From Allopontixanthobacter sediminis (lineage in GTDB: Bacteria; Pseudomonadota; Alphaproteobacteria; Sphingomonadales; Sphingomonadaceae), in assembly GCF_009828115.1 (NCBI RefSeq), contig NZ_WTYL01000003.1:196501-260500 (forward strand): a stretch of DNA of 64,000 nt, in the 5' to 3' direction. Under the pieces are notes generated by a model. It saw nothing but the letters and a program-made list of their open reading frames with translations. It had not been told where the DNA came from and did no database searches. A program made the position numbers and the translations under genes. Of the stretch, positions 17,826 through 27,011 are shown in pieces (positions within the stretch are counted from its first letter, which is position 1; every line of letters starts with the position of its first letter).

Positions 17826-18797
17826 TCAGATCTCGAAGCTAACCATTTTAGCCATGATGAAAGCCCCAAGGGACATCCAGACGGCGCCGCCCATACCGAT
17901 CACCATCAGACGTTCGTCGGTAAAGAAGGTCCCGATGTACTTCGGGTTGATCCACCAGATCATGCCAAAGACAATAAACGGAAGGGCGCCCACGATATAC
18001 GCGGAAGCCTTGGATTCCGAGCTCATGGCGCGGATCTTGAGCTTCATCTGCGCACGTTTGCGGAGCACGTCACCAAGATTCGAGAGGGTTTCCGCCAGGT
18101 TGCCGCCGGTTTCCCGCTGGATTGCCAGGGTAATGCAGAAGAAGTTGAATTCCGCAATGCCCAGACGGTCGGCAGTTTCCTGTAGCGCTTCCTCCATTGT
18201 TCGCCCGATCCGGATACGTTCGACGACGCCTTTGAATTCCAGGCCGACCGGGCCGGGAACTTCCTGAGCGACAACGCCTAGCGTTTCAGTTACTGGCAGG
18301 CCGGAGCGCAGGCCCCGAACGAGCAGATCGATAGCGTCGGGAAATTTGGTGTTGAACTGGCCTGTGCGCCGCTTGATGTGAAAATTGACCACCATGTGCG
18401 GGAGGCCCGCGCCAACGAAGAACCCGAGGCCGAGCGCGAGCAGGGAGGCTCCTGACTGGAGAAACACTATCACCGCCACCATCAGCCCGAGGCCGAGCGA
18501 GGTATAAAGATATTGGCTTACGGTCCAGGTCTTGCCAGAGCGATCCAGCCGTCCAGCAAGGGCTTCCATGCGTGATCCGGAACCGGCCACTTTGAAAGCC
18601 TTCGGCTTGCGCGCCGCAATCGCCTTCTTGAGCTGCGATTCAACTTTTGTGTCCGTGCTCTGGGAATGGCGGAAGCGCACGGCTTCGAGCCGGCGATGGC
18701 TGGCTTTGCCAACCGATGGTCCGGCCACCAGCACGTATGCGATCGCCATAAGAGCGAACACTCCGCAGATAACCAGCACTAGCGGTAAAGTGGCCAT
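17826..18797 (-). CDS. tadB: Tad pilus inner-membrane protein TadB
   Basis: A 323-residue F-domain protein, partner of TadC in the inner-membrane platform of the Tad pilus. An N-terminal membrane segment (LVLVICGVFALMAIAYVLVAG) is followed by two central hydrophobic segments (about residues 95-135). The F domain has DAIDLLVRGLRSGLPVTETL, EVPGPVGLEFKGVVERIRIG and TLAIQRETGGNLAETLSNL, and C-terminal helices end it. The tadC start lies 16 bases beyond the stop. Normally the ATPase gene cpaF sits immediately upstream. Here the preceding gene is cpaE, only 84 bases away. Confidence 0.92.
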   Translation of the reverse strand: MATLPLVLVICGVFALMAIAYVLVAGPSVGKASHRRLEAVRFRHSQSTDTKVESQLKKAIAARKPKAFKVAGSGSRMEALAGRLDRSGKTWTVSQYLYTSLGLGLMVAVIVFLQSGASLLALGLGFFVGAGLPHMVVNFHIKRRTGQFNTKFPDAIDLLVRGLRSGLPVTETLGVVAQEVPGPVGLEFKGVVERIRIGRTMEEALQETADRLGIAEFNFFCITLAIQRETGGNLAETLSNLGDVLRKRAQMKLKIRAMSSESKASAYIVGALPFIVFGMIWWINPKYIGTFFTDERLMVIGMGGAVWMSLGAFIMAKMVSFEI

Positions 18798-18881
18798 GGT
18801 AATGTCCAGCCTTTCCTACAATTCACAAAAATCGAACGACGGGCTGCCGCGCCTGAATGGTCCGGCAGTCCCACCGCCGGC

Positions 18882-20162
18882 TCACTCGGCAGGAGCCGAT
18901 ACCTTCTTTTCTTTCTTGGCCAACAACGACTTGAGATCGAAATTGCCGAGCAGGCTTTTCTTCTCTGGCTTGGCACCTTCGGCCAACTCGTCGCTGGAAC
19001 CGACGATATAATCGCCCAGCTGGCGGATGACCGCGCTCGACTTGTTCGAACGGTTAGCATCCGCAAAGGTCTGGCCCAGCTTGGCAGCGTTCGCTGCGGC
19101 CTTCGCGTCGTACGGGATCGTGAAGTCGATTTTCCGTTCGATCGATGCTTCGAAATCGGCCTTGCTGATCTCCATGATCGATGACTGGACCTTGTTGGCA
19201 ACGATCACCGGATGCGCATGAGACGCATTGGTTTTCAGCCAGGACAATATCCGGATCGTGTCGCGGGCTGACGCCAGCGTCATGTCCGTAGCGAGCACCA
19301 CGACGTTCACATCTGCCAGCAAGTGCGGGAAGTTGATCAGCATGTTGCGTGGCAAGTCGATCATTGTCATTTCGAACGCCTGGCGGAATTCTTCCTCCAG
19401 CTGCACGAATGCAGCCCCGTCGGTCATCAGCGGCGAGTTGATCGGCGCTTCTGCGGACAGGATCGCCAGGTTTTCGCCGGCTCGGATCATGGCGCGTTCG
19501 ATGAACAGTCCGTCGATCCGGCTTGGATTATCTATCGCATCCGTCAATCCGCGGCCCGGTTCAAGATCCAGCGCCAAGGCGCCGGTGCCGAAATGGACAT
19601 CGAGGTCGAGCAGCGCCGTCGGCATCTTGTGTTCGGAAGCGAACAGCCACGCAAGCGAGGTCGCCAGCATCGACGCGCCGACACCGCCCCGGGTCCCGAC
19701 AACTGCGGTCGAGATGTGCCGCTTGGCAGCATCGGGATCGCTGTGCTTGGGCGAAGAAAACACCGCCTGGGCCTGTGTCAGGGAATCACGCAGCTGGCCC
19801 GCAGAAAGCGGTTTCAGTAGGTAATCGTGGATCCCACTACCGAGAAGGTCGCGGTACAGCCGTACGTCATTGACCTGGCCGATGGCAATCACCACCGTGC
19901 CGGGTTCGCAGACCTCTGCGAGGGCGTTGATGTCGTTCAACGGATCGCCGCTTTCGGACAGGTCGACCATCAGGATGTTCGGGCTGGCCGCAACCGATAG
20001 AGACTGGACCGCGTTGCGCAGGCCGCCCTTGTTACATTTTTCCGGCTGCCAGCCGAGTTCGATCACTACCGGCCGCAGGACATCCAGGGCAGCTTCATCA
20101 CAGATGAAGGCAGCAAAGGGGTCGCGGTTGCCAGCAGCGCCAGGTTTCCATGGAGCGTTCAT
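18882..20162 (-). CDS. cpaE: Pilus assembly protein CpaE/TadZ
   Basis: A 426-residue protein that in known systems places the Tad machine at a cell pole. The ATG of MNAPWKPG is chosen, with AAGGGG upstream; a TTG precedes it directly. The N-terminal 130 residues form a receiver-like domain (NILMVDLSESGDPLND, SGIHDYLLKPLSAGQL). From about residue 145 there is a MinD/ParA-type ATPase with VVGTRGGVGASMLATSLAW as the P-loop; the signature lysine of deviant Walker A motifs is not visible there. ALLDLDVHFGTGALAL and MIDLPRNM follow. Like many TadZ proteins it may bind ATP without being a strong ATPase. Confidence 0.92.
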   Translation of the reverse strand: MNAPWKPGAAGNRDPFAAFICDEAALDVLRPVVIELGWQPEKCNKGGLRNAVQSLSVAASPNILMVDLSESGDPLNDINALAEVCEPGTVVIAIGQVNDVRLYRDLLGSGIHDYLLKPLSAGQLRDSLTQAQAVFSSPKHSDPDAAKRHISTAVVGTRGGVGASMLATSLAWLFASEHKMPTALLDLDVHFGTGALALDLEPGRGLTDAIDNPSRIDGLFIERAMIRAGENLAILSAEAPINSPLMTDGAAFVQLEEEFRQAFEMTMIDLPRNMLINFPHLLADVNVVVLATDMTLASARDTIRILSWLKTNASHAHPVIVANKVQSSIMEISKADFEASIERKIDFTIPYDAKAAANAAKLGQTFADANRSNKSSAVIRQLGDYIVGSSDELAEGAKPEKKSLLGNFDLKSLLAKKEKKVSAPAE

Positions 20163-20173
20163 CAAAATTCCCC

Positions 20174-20818
20174 TTATTCTGCGCCTGAGGTGGTCTGCGC
20201 TAGGCCACCTTCACCGGTTGGTACTTGTTTGCGATAGCTCGCAATTGCCTTCGTAGACGTGGTGACCACGGTCTCGCCCGTACCCTTCTGACCGGTAATC
20301 AGGTCTTCAGGGTTGGCGACCATCGCCGCGAGATTGCTGTTGGTCGCGCAGCCGTAATTCGCGCGTGTAGCGTTGTTGAAATTGGCGTCGGACGTTTCCG
20401 ACCAGTCCGGACAGCCCGGAACCGATGCGGTGGATCGTGTGACCACGACCCGGGCCGCGCCGGGTTCTACGTAACCCGCCGTCACCGGTGCGCCCTCTTC
20501 GACCAGCACGCCATGGCGCCCGGCCAGTTTGCTGACCACTTCGCGCGTGGCCTGGCTCATCATCGGGTCATCGATCGAGATCCGGTCGCCATAGCGCAGA
20601 TCAAGGGTTTCGAACCACGCTGCAAGCCGCTGCTGTTCGGAGATCGAGAGGCCGCCGGCCCCGGCCTGGACGTCGAGGGTGAAATTGGTCCGTTCGACAA
20701 CCGGTTGGCGCATGCTGTCGAGGCCGCGATTGCTCGGCATTCCGCCGCAAGCGCTTAGAGCCAGTCCCAGCGAGAGCGCGAGAACGCCAGTCAGTTTGCG
20801 ATGTGTTGCAATAGGCAT
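20174..20818 (-). CDS. cpaD: Pilus assembly lipoprotein CpaD
   Basis: A protein of about 214 residues matching the CpaD outer-membrane lipoprotein of Tad systems. The ATG of MPIATHRK is preferred because GAAAGGTG stands upstream and a lipoprotein signal (LALSLGLALSAC) follows at once. The mature part contains FTLDVQAGAGGLSISEQQRL and SVPGCPDWSETSDANFNNATRANYGCATNSNLAAM, the typical CpaD core with paired cysteines. It lies directly between cpaC and cpaE and probably helps the secretin localise or assemble. Confidence 0.93.
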   Translation of the reverse strand: MPIATHRKLTGVLALSLGLALSACGGMPSNRGLDSMRQPVVERTNFTLDVQAGAGGLSISEQQRLAAWFETLDLRYGDRISIDDPMMSQATREVVSKLAGRHGVLVEEGAPVTAGYVEPGAARVVVTRSTASVPGCPDWSETSDANFNNATRANYGCATNSNLAAMVANPEDLITGQKGTGETVVTTSTKAIASYRKQVPTGEGGLAQTTSGAE

Positions 20819-20832
20819 TGTGTTCACCTTTC

Positions 20833-22413
20833 TCACTTGAGGCTGAAGCCGGGAACGGCGGATGCATCGGCAGTGCGTTCGTTGCTATGCTTGGTTTTCC
20901 GCGCATCCGCCGAACGTTCGTCTGGCTGCCCGTCCGGGCCTGTGCCGGTCGGGTCATACCCGGACACCGATGGGGACGCGGCATCTTGGCCGCGCACGGT
21001 CGGCACCGGGCGGCTTCCACCGCTGATACCGTCATTGTCCTGGAAGCCCAGCAGGCTCTGAAGTTCGGTTGCGGCGCGGAAGCCGTCCGTAGGCAATTTG
21101 ATTTGGCTCGCATCGACGGGTTGCACCAGATACGGTGTCACGATGATGACCAGTTCGGTTTCACCGCGGCGGAACGAACGCGAACGGAACAGATTGCCCA
21201 GGATCGGCAAGTCGCCGGCACCAGGTGTCTTGTCGATCGTGTTCTGTGCGTTGTTGCTCATCAGGCCAGCGATCATGAAGCTCTGGCCGGAGCCAAGCTC
21301 CACGGTCGTTTCTGCCCGGCGCACTGTCAGTGCCGGGATCGTAAAGCCTTCGATCGTGATGGCACCTTGCGAGGACAATTCGGAAACCTCAGGACGCACG
21401 CGGATGGAGATCCGGCCATTGGCAAGGACGGTCGGAGTGTAGGCCAGACTTACCCCGAATTTGCGGAATTCGATCGACGTCGTGCCAAGGCCGCCGCTGC
21501 TTGGGATCGGAAACTCACCGCCCGCAAGGAAGTCAGCAGTTTCGCCGGAAAGGGCGGTCAGGTTTGGTTGTGACAGAGTGGTAACCAGGCCCTCGGTCTC
21601 AGCCAGATCCAGTGCGGCCCCCAAGTCGAGGCCCAGAAAGCGGCCAAAGCCGGCAATTGTCGAACCCACGGGATTGGAAGTAACCACGGATGTACCAGGC
21701 GTTGCCTCGGTTACGCCGCCGAAAAGCGGCCCCCCGGGCGTGTATTGCGTAATCGCTCCGCGCCCTTGCCCGATGCCGAACTTGAAGCCACTGCTACTGT
21801 CAGCGCTGACCAGGTTGGTGCCGATGGTGCGAACCAGCGAACGGCTGACTTCGGCGAACCGGACCTGCAAATTGACCTGAAGCGGGGTCGCCATTTTCAG
21901 ACGGCTGATGACATTGCTGTCTTCGCCGACGAACGCCTGCACCAGTCGTTCGGCTTCGGCGGCATCTTCCGGTGCCGCGACGGTCCCGGTCAGCAGAACG
22001 GTGTTGGTGCCCATGGTGGAAACCGAGATTTTCGCTTCGGGCATAGCCATGTTCAGCATCTGGTCGACACTGTCGAGGTTTGAACCAACGCGGATGTTGG
22101 CCGACCATACGATGTCGCCGGCCGCGTTGCTGGCATAGACTGTGGTCTCGCCGCCCGCTTTGGCAAACAGGTAAAGTTGGCGCTGGGACTTGACCTGCAC
22201 GTCGGCAATCGCTTCGTTGGCGACAAACACATCGGCCATTGAACCGGGAACCGTGACCAGTTCGCCGCGGCCGATGGACAGGACGATATCCTGCGCTGGG
22301 CTACGGACGGACTGGGCGTATGCGGTGCCTGCTTCCATCCCGGTGATCCCGCCGGCAAACGGCGCAACAGCGATGGCGGAAAGCAGCAAGGTAGCTGTCA
22401 GACGGCGTTTCAT
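20833..22413 (-). CDS. cpaC: Outer-membrane secretin CpaC/RcpA
   Basis: A secretin of about 526 residues forming the outer-membrane channel for the Tad pilus. The ATG of MKRRLTATL is chosen because a signal peptide follows (ending GTAYAQ); an ATG 63 bases upstream overlaps the end of cpaB and would bury the signal. After the signal come an N-terminal domain (LSIGRGELVTVPG), a BON-like segment (AKISVSTMGTNTVLLTGTV) and the secretin core with NLTALSGETADFLAGGEFPIP and GQSFMIAGLMSN. The C-terminal tail is rich in Pro, Gly and Ser. The stop is 14 bases before the cpaD start. Confidence 0.94.
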   Translation of the reverse strand: MKRRLTATLLLSAIAVAPFAGGITGMEAGTAYAQSVRSPAQDIVLSIGRGELVTVPGSMADVFVANEAIADVQVKSQRQLYLFAKAGGETTVYASNAAGDIVWSANIRVGSNLDSVDQMLNMAMPEAKISVSTMGTNTVLLTGTVAAPEDAAEAERLVQAFVGEDSNVISRLKMATPLQVNLQVRFAEVSRSLVRTIGTNLVSADSSSGFKFGIGQGRGAITQYTPGGPLFGGVTEATPGTSVVTSNPVGSTIAGFGRFLGLDLGAALDLAETEGLVTTLSQPNLTALSGETADFLAGGEFPIPSSGGLGTTSIEFRKFGVSLAYTPTVLANGRISIRVRPEVSELSSQGAITIEGFTIPALTVRRAETTVELGSGQSFMIAGLMSNNAQNTIDKTPGAGDLPILGNLFRSRSFRRGETELVIIVTPYLVQPVDASQIKLPTDGFRAATELQSLLGFQDNDGISGGSRPVPTVRGQDAASPSVSGYDPTGTGPDGQPDERSADARKTKHSNERTADASAVPGFSLK

Positions 22414-22477
22414 GGAGGTGCCCCTTGATTTCGTGCCATTGATCTGGCGGGCGAGAATTGGTGTTGCTCGGCTCATC

Positions 22478-23479
22478 TCAGTTTCTCCCCACAGGAACTT
22501 CGACGGTTGCTTTGCCGCGGGTTACTCGAACCACTGGGCCTGTCGGCCGAGCTGGCTCGCCAGGACGAGTGTAGGTTTCGCCGCCAGCTGCCTGCGGAGT
22601 CTTCGCTGTAGGAACGGTCCGCCGCTGGAAACGCGATACATCGCTTCCGGTAACGAAGGTCGAACCCTGGTCGCTGGGACGAGATACCGCCTTGGCCAGG
22701 ATCATTTCTTCTTCTTCCGGCGTGGCGTTATCGGGAACCTTGATATCCCCGGCGGCAATGGCGCGGTCGAGCTCGGCCTGGTTGTCAGCGATGGAACGCA
22801 GCGACAGGCTGAGTGAGCCAATAGTTTGTGCCACAGCGATCTTCTCGGCGATCTTCGGGGTTACTTCGAGAGTTACGGTGCGGAACTGGCGGACCACTGT
22901 CTTGCCTTCGACCGTTTCCTGGGTGGTCGACTGGTCGGTCGCGAGAACCCGCATGTTGCGGAGGAAAGTTTCGGCCGCTTTCAGGTCGGCGCCGTCATCG
23001 TCACCAGCGACCGTCTGGGTCAGCACGATGTCGACCCGGTCGCCCGGAAACACGAAGCCAGCAACGCCGGTCTTGGCGGACACCGGAACGGTAACCGCCC
23101 GCATGCCGGGACCGAGAGCCGCTGCGAGGAAGCCGCGGTCACCCGGAGCCACTAGCGATCCCTGGGTAACCGGCTCGCCGGCAGAGATCTGGTAGCGGAC
23201 AACCGTGCCCAGCAGCTTGGTGATGTCGGACTCGCCATCAAGAAAGTAGGCGTCCTGGACCAGTTCTTCCGGCCACTGCTGGAAGCTGATTGAATCCGCC
23301 GTGATGATCGTGCCGACCGGGAGGCCTCGTTGCGCGACCAGAACCTTGGGCCCTTGGGGTACTGCTGCAGCCTGGGCTACAGGTGCAGAATTCCCTGCGA
23401 ACATGCTCCGCGCTGCAAGTGCCGTGCCGACCGCAATGATCAGCGCGCAAAGCAAAAGAGCGAGTTTCTTCCTATCCAT
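22478..23479 (-). CDS. cpaB: Flp pilus assembly protein CpaB/RcpC
   Basis: A 333-residue protein with an N-terminal membrane anchor (KLALLLCALIIAVGTALAA). An SAF-type domain follows, with VLVAQRGLPVGTIITADSI and YQISAGEPVTQGSL, then GMRAVTVPVSAKTGVAGFVFPGDRVDIVLTQ, typical of CpaB/RcpC. It is a periplasmic part of the Tad system thought to work with the secretin. The C-terminus is long and proline-rich. It lies between cpaA and cpaC. Confidence 0.94.
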   Translation of the reverse strand: MDRKKLALLLCALIIAVGTALAARSMFAGNSAPVAQAAAVPQGPKVLVAQRGLPVGTIITADSISFQQWPEELVQDAYFLDGESDITKLLGTVVRYQISAGEPVTQGSLVAPGDRGFLAAALGPGMRAVTVPVSAKTGVAGFVFPGDRVDIVLTQTVAGDDDGADLKAAETFLRNMRVLATDQSTTQETVEGKTVVRQFRTVTLEVTPKIAEKIAVAQTIGSLSLSLRSIADNQAELDRAIAAGDIKVPDNATPEEEEMILAKAVSRPSDQGSTFVTGSDVSRFQRRTVPTAKTPQAAGGETYTRPGEPARPTGPVVRVTRGKATVEVPVGRN

Positions 23480-23566
23480 GGCTGTTAAGCCCCCTCATTC
23501 GGCCCGCAGAAAAAGTCGTATGGGCGTTGTGTTGTGGTAGTTACGTGACGTTGGTTAAAATCCGGT

Positions 23567-24064
23567 TTACCCCACCGTCGCGCCGACGGCGGTGCCGGCG
23601 GCAGGCAGGTAATGAACGCTGATGACCCACAGGCCGGCAGCGGAAATTGCGACGCCATACGGGATGGCCAGTCGGTCGCGCTGGCGGCGAGCGATATGCC
23701 AAGCTCCCATCACGATCGTCAGTATGCCGCCAAGCAGCGCCATGATGATCACCATTTCGAGAAACCACTCCGGCTTTACCCACAGTGCAAGCGCGGTAAG
23801 CAATTTGACATCACCGCCGCCCATCGCGCCTAACGCGAACAGACCCGCCAGAATTGCGAAGGCGCCAAGCGCGACACCGAGTTGCATGGCCACATCGGGC
23901 CACAGTGCCAATCCGCCGCTCCACCAGAAAAGCGGGGCGGCAAGTACGATGCTGGCGTTGAGCCAATTGTTGATCTGGCGCCGCCGAATATCGGTGAATG
24001 CCGCGATCAGCAGCGCGATTGCCAAGGCAATCAGCAATCCGTAGTGGAAATATTCGTTTAGCAC
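23567..24064 (-). CDS. cpaA: Prepilin peptidase CpaA (A24 family)
   Basis: A small polytopic peptidase of about 165 residues that would trim Flp-type prepilins in the inner membrane. The two aspartates of the family are visible, one in AAFTDIRRRQINNWLN near the N-terminus and one in the GGGD motif of GAMGGGDVKLLTALALW. Hydrophobic segments fill the rest. The start is probably the GTG of VLNEYFHYG with GGGGG upstream; a TTG 12 bases earlier is the alternative. It is the first gene of the minus-strand Tad cluster. No pilin gene for it to act on is visible in the window. Confidence 0.9.
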   Translation of the reverse strand: MLNEYFHYGLLIALAIALLIAAFTDIRRRQINNWLNASIVLAAPLFWWSGGLALWPDVAMQLGVALGAFAILAGLFALGAMGGGDVKLLTALALWVKPEWFLEMVIIMALLGGILTIVMGAWHIARRQRDRLAIPYGVAISAAGLWVISVHYLPAAGTAVGATVG

Positions 24065-24120
24065 TGAAGCCCCCAAAATCCCTATGGAAGGCTTCTTACT
24101 GATGATGGCTTACCAAATAG

Positions 24121-24140
24121 TAACCAACCGTTGGAGGTTA
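24121..24140. promoter_or_regulatory. Dyad in the cpaA/hydrolase divergent region
   Basis: TAACC and GGTTA flank an inner CC...GG, giving a 20-base imperfect palindrome in the short gap between cpaA and the hydrolase. Its right half contains the GGAGG of the hydrolase. It could be an operator for either side. Confidence 0.35.
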
Positions 24141-24142
24141 GC

Positions 24143-25153
24143 ATTAGGCAATACGATACACCCGCGGTGAACCCTGATGGCGGAGGCCCGGCGATTGATC
24201 GGCGCGCAATCCCGGTGAACGCGACCGAAAGCGCGTGGGGCGCGCCAGACGGCCACCAAATTCGCCGGATCGACTGGCCCTCCGGTGCGGCAGGCGAAAA
24301 CGCCCCGCCGCGAGGCTCGATCCTGTTTGTGCCAGGCCGCGGAGATGCTTACGAAAAATACCTCGAAACGCTGGAGCAGTGGTCTCGGGCAGGGTGGCGG
24401 GTAACCGCGGCGGACTGGCGAGGGCAAGCCGGTTCGGGCCGCCTCGGCAACGATCCGGTTACCGGGCACATCGGGGATTTCTCGACCTGGATCGACGATA
24501 TTGCCGCGTTCTGGACCGATTGGAAAACGGCTACTCCCGGGCCGCATGTAATCGCCGGCCATTCAATGGGGGGCCATCTGGTGCTCAGGGCATTGGCTGA
24601 ACACCGGGTCGATGCTGACGCAGTGGTGTTGTCGGCACCGATGTTGGGATATGTCGGCACTGTGCTTCCTTTGCGAGTCATGCACGGGGCGGCGAAGATA
24701 ATGGCGCGGCTGGGGGACCGTACACGTCCGGCCTGGAAATGGAGCGAAAAACCCGGAGAGGTTCCCGCGGGACGGATCGACTTGCTGACGCATGACAAGG
24801 ACCGTTACGAGGACGAATTGTGGTGGCGTCAGCAGCGGCCTGAACTGGTAATGGGGCCGGGCAGTTGGGGCTGGGTCGAACGCAGCTACGCCTCGATCCG
24901 CGGACTGGACAGGCCCGGTGTGCTCGAAGCGGTGACCACACCTGTGCTGCTGATCGGCACCACCAACGACAGGCTGGTTGAAATGGCTGCGATCGAACGC
25001 GCTGCGAACCGCTTGCCGCACGGAGAACTGCTCCGGCTCGGCAAGGAGGCGAGGCACGAGGTTCTTCGTGAAGTGGACGATGTGCGCGACCGTGTGATGG
25101 CGGCGATTGCCGACTTTCTTGACCGGGTCGTTCCCGTGCATGACGCGTCATGA
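24143..25153 (+). CDS. Alpha/beta hydrolase, lysophospholipase-like
   Basis: A serine hydrolase of about 336 residues. The nucleophile is in AGHSMGGHLVLRAL (about residue 140), the oxyanion region in ILFVPGRGDAYEKY, and the lid and base pattern in VTAADWRGQAGSGRLG. The late acid and histidine are probably in LLIGTTNDRLV and ARHEVLRE. This pattern matches the monoglyceride lipase / lysophospholipase (PldB-like) group. The start is unclear. GGAGGT at 24133 points to an in-frame ATT at 24143. A TTG lies at 24131 and GTG codons at 24167 and 24212, and no ATG is near. The substrate is unknown. Confidence 0.85.
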   Translation: MRQYDTPAVNPDGGGPAIDRRAIPVNATESAWGAPDGHQIRRIDWPSGAAGENAPPRGSILFVPGRGDAYEKYLETLEQWSRAGWRVTAADWRGQAGSGRLGNDPVTGHIGDFSTWIDDIAAFWTDWKTATPGPHVIAGHSMGGHLVLRALAEHRVDADAVVLSAPMLGYVGTVLPLRVMHGAAKIMARLGDRTRPAWKWSEKPGEVPAGRIDLLTHDKDRYEDELWWRQQRPELVMGPGSWGWVERSYASIRGLDRPGVLEAVTTPVLLIGTTNDRLVEMAAIERAANRLPHGELLRLGKEARHEVLREVDDVRDRVMAAIADFLDRVVPVHDAS

Positions 25154-25174
25154 ATTGGCAGGGAATAGGCCATC

Positions 25175-26272
25175 TTGGCTGACGCATACGATTTCGCGAT
25201 TATCGGGGCCGGGATGGCAGGCGCCAGCCTGGCCGCCGAACTCGCCGCCTGTGGCCGGGTGCTGGTGCTGGAGGCCGAGGACCGGCCAGGCTACCACGCA
25301 ACTGGCCGGTCGGCAGCGTTTTGGGAGGAATGCTACGGCGGTCCGGGGGTAGTGCCGCTTACGCTCGCTTCGGGTCCGTACCTGCAAAGCCACGGGTTCT
25401 TGTCGCAGATCGGCGCTCTTTATATCGGGCGGGACGAGGACGCGGGCTTGCTCGATGACTTCATGGAACGGTTTGCGAATAGCGGAGCGACCATTGAACG
25501 GCTCGGCGCAGCCGAAGTATCGGCGCGTGTTCCGGGACTGCTGCCGGCGTGGACCGGCGGCGTCTGGGAACCCGCCTGCGCCGATATCGATGTCGCGGGT
25601 CTGCACGGACATTATCTCGGGATGATGCGCAAGGGCGGGGTCAAACTCGTAACCCGGGCGCGCTTGGCCGCAGCCCGGCACGACGCCCAAGGATGGCTGC
25701 TGACAACGACAGCCGGCGCGGAATATACGGCAAGCGTGGTCATCAACGCCGCGGGCGCGTGGGCAGACGAGGTTGCGCAAGTTGCGGGGGTAGAGCCGCT
25801 CGGCATTTCGCCGATGCGGCGGACAGTAGCCCAATTGAGGGTCGACCCGCCGCCGCCCGAACACTTGCCACTGGTGCTGGACATTGCCGGCAATTTCTAC
25901 TTTCGCGCGGAAAACGGGCGGCTGTGGCTTAGCCCCCATGACGAGCACCCGTCGCCGCCGTGCGACGCGGCGCCTGATGAATTCTCTGTTGCCACGGCGA
26001 TCGAGCGACTGGAACGGGTCACGGATTGGCGGGTGGAGCATGTCGAACATAAATGGGCCGGTTTGCGCAGTTTTGCTCCGGACCGGCTGCCGGTATACGG
26101 CTTCGATACGCGGCAGCCCAATTTCTTCTGGTTTGCCGGTCAGGGCGGGTTCGGCATTCAGACCGCACCCGCCGCAGCGCGACTGGCGTCGCAAGTCATT
26201 GGGAATAAAACGCAAGAGGCAATGACGAAGGGACTTGATCCGTCTAAATATTCACCAGGACGGTTTAGCTAG
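25175..26272 (+). CDS. FAD-dependent oxidoreductase, DAO family
   Basis: A 365-residue flavoprotein with the dinucleotide-binding motif DFAIIGAGMAGASLAAEL at the N-terminus and ARPGYHATGRSAAF-like flavin contacts nearby (the sequence has DRPGYHATGRSAAF). VINAAGAWADEVAQVAG and a C-terminal FFWFAGQGGFGIQTAPA segment are typical of the glycine oxidase / D-amino-acid dehydrogenase family. It probably oxidises an amine or amino acid. The start is a TTG with CAGGGA upstream and no better codon. It follows the hydrolase by 21 bases, so the two may be cotranscribed. Confidence 0.88.
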   Translation: MADAYDFAIIGAGMAGASLAAELAACGRVLVLEAEDRPGYHATGRSAAFWEECYGGPGVVPLTLASGPYLQSHGFLSQIGALYIGRDEDAGLLDDFMERFANSGATIERLGAAEVSARVPGLLPAWTGGVWEPACADIDVAGLHGHYLGMMRKGGVKLVTRARLAAARHDAQGWLLTTTAGAEYTASVVINAAGAWADEVAQVAGVEPLGISPMRRTVAQLRVDPPPPEHLPLVLDIAGNFYFRAENGRLWLSPHDEHPSPPCDAAPDEFSVATAIERLERVTDWRVEHVEHKWAGLRSFAPDRLPVYGFDTRQPNFFWFAGQGGFGIQTAPAAARLASQVIGNKTQEAMTKGLDPSKYSPGRFS

Positions 26273-26332
26273 ATTTATTTTTATCAGCAGTTAAATTACT
26301 CTCGCTAATTCGCAAGTAGGGGAGGCGGCTGG

Positions 26333-26515
26333 ATGGCCCACCATTTCAAGATCAAGAAAAACAAGGCCGGCGAATTCGTGGCCTATTTCATGTACAATTC
26401 GGAAGCGATTTTCTGGACCGAAGGCTATGCAAGCCGGGCGAGTGCGAAAAACGCTATTTCCTCGATCCAGAAAAATGGCCCCGGCGCAGAGATTGTGGAC
26501 GAGACCGCGGCCTGA
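26333..26515 (+). CDS. YegP family protein (DUF1508)
   Basis: A 60-residue protein with one copy of the small beta-beta-alpha fold: FKIKKNKAGEFVAYFMYNSE, then EGYASRASAKNAISSIQKN. This is the DUF1508 repeat; Escherichia coli YegP has two copies. GGAGGC precedes the ATG. The biochemical role of the family is not established. It converges with rnhA. Confidence 0.88.
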   Translation: MAHHFKIKKNKAGEFVAYFMYNSEAIFWTEGYASRASAKNAISSIQKNGPGAEIVDETAA

Positions 26516-26540
26516 CATTTCCGATCAGGGAAGGGCCCGC

Positions 26541-26996
26541 CTAGCTGGCTCTTCCCGCCACGGCCTGAGCCTGCTCGGCAGCATCGCTGGCTAGCCGGTC
26601 GACGCGGTCATTCTCCGGATGGCCATTATGGCCTTTCACCCAGTGCCAGTCGACCTGGTGATGCTTTACCGCTTCGATCAATTCGTGCCACAGGTCCTCG
26701 TTACGGACCGGCTTCTTGCTAGCCGTCTTCCAGCCATTGCGTTGCCAGCCGTCGATCCACTTGGTCATGCCGTCGAGCACATACTTGCTGTCGGTATAAA
26801 GATCGATCGCGCAAGGTTCGATCAGTGCGTTCAAGGCCCGGATAACGGCGGTCATTTCCATCCGGTTGTTGGTGGTGTCAGCTTCGGAGCCCGCAATTTC
26901 TTTCTCGTGCTTGCCCATTCGCAGCAGTGCGCCCCAGCCGCCTGGGCCGGGATTGCCCTTGCAGGCGCCATCGGTGAAAATCTCAACGTGCTTCAT
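26541..26996 (-). CDS. rnhA: Ribonuclease HI
   Basis: A 151-residue enzyme that cuts the RNA strand of RNA-DNA hybrids, removing primers and R-loops. All acidic residues of the metal site are visible in [27 protein letters not shown] and LYTDSKYV, with the last in NDRVDRLA. The basic handle [12 protein letters not shown] is present. Length is standard. It is last in an ispH-thrB-rnhA run, a gene order known from alphaproteobacteria. Confidence 0.97.
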   Translation of the reverse strand: MKHVEIFTDGACKGNPGPGGWGALLRMGKHEKEIAGSEADTTNNRMEMTAVIRALNALIEPCAIDLYTDSKYVLDGMTKWIDGWQRNGWKTASKKPVRNEDLWHELIEAVKHHQVDWHWVKGHNGHPENDRVDRLASDAAEQAQAVAGRAS

Positions 26997-27011
26997 CGGT
27001 CCGTCCTTGCC

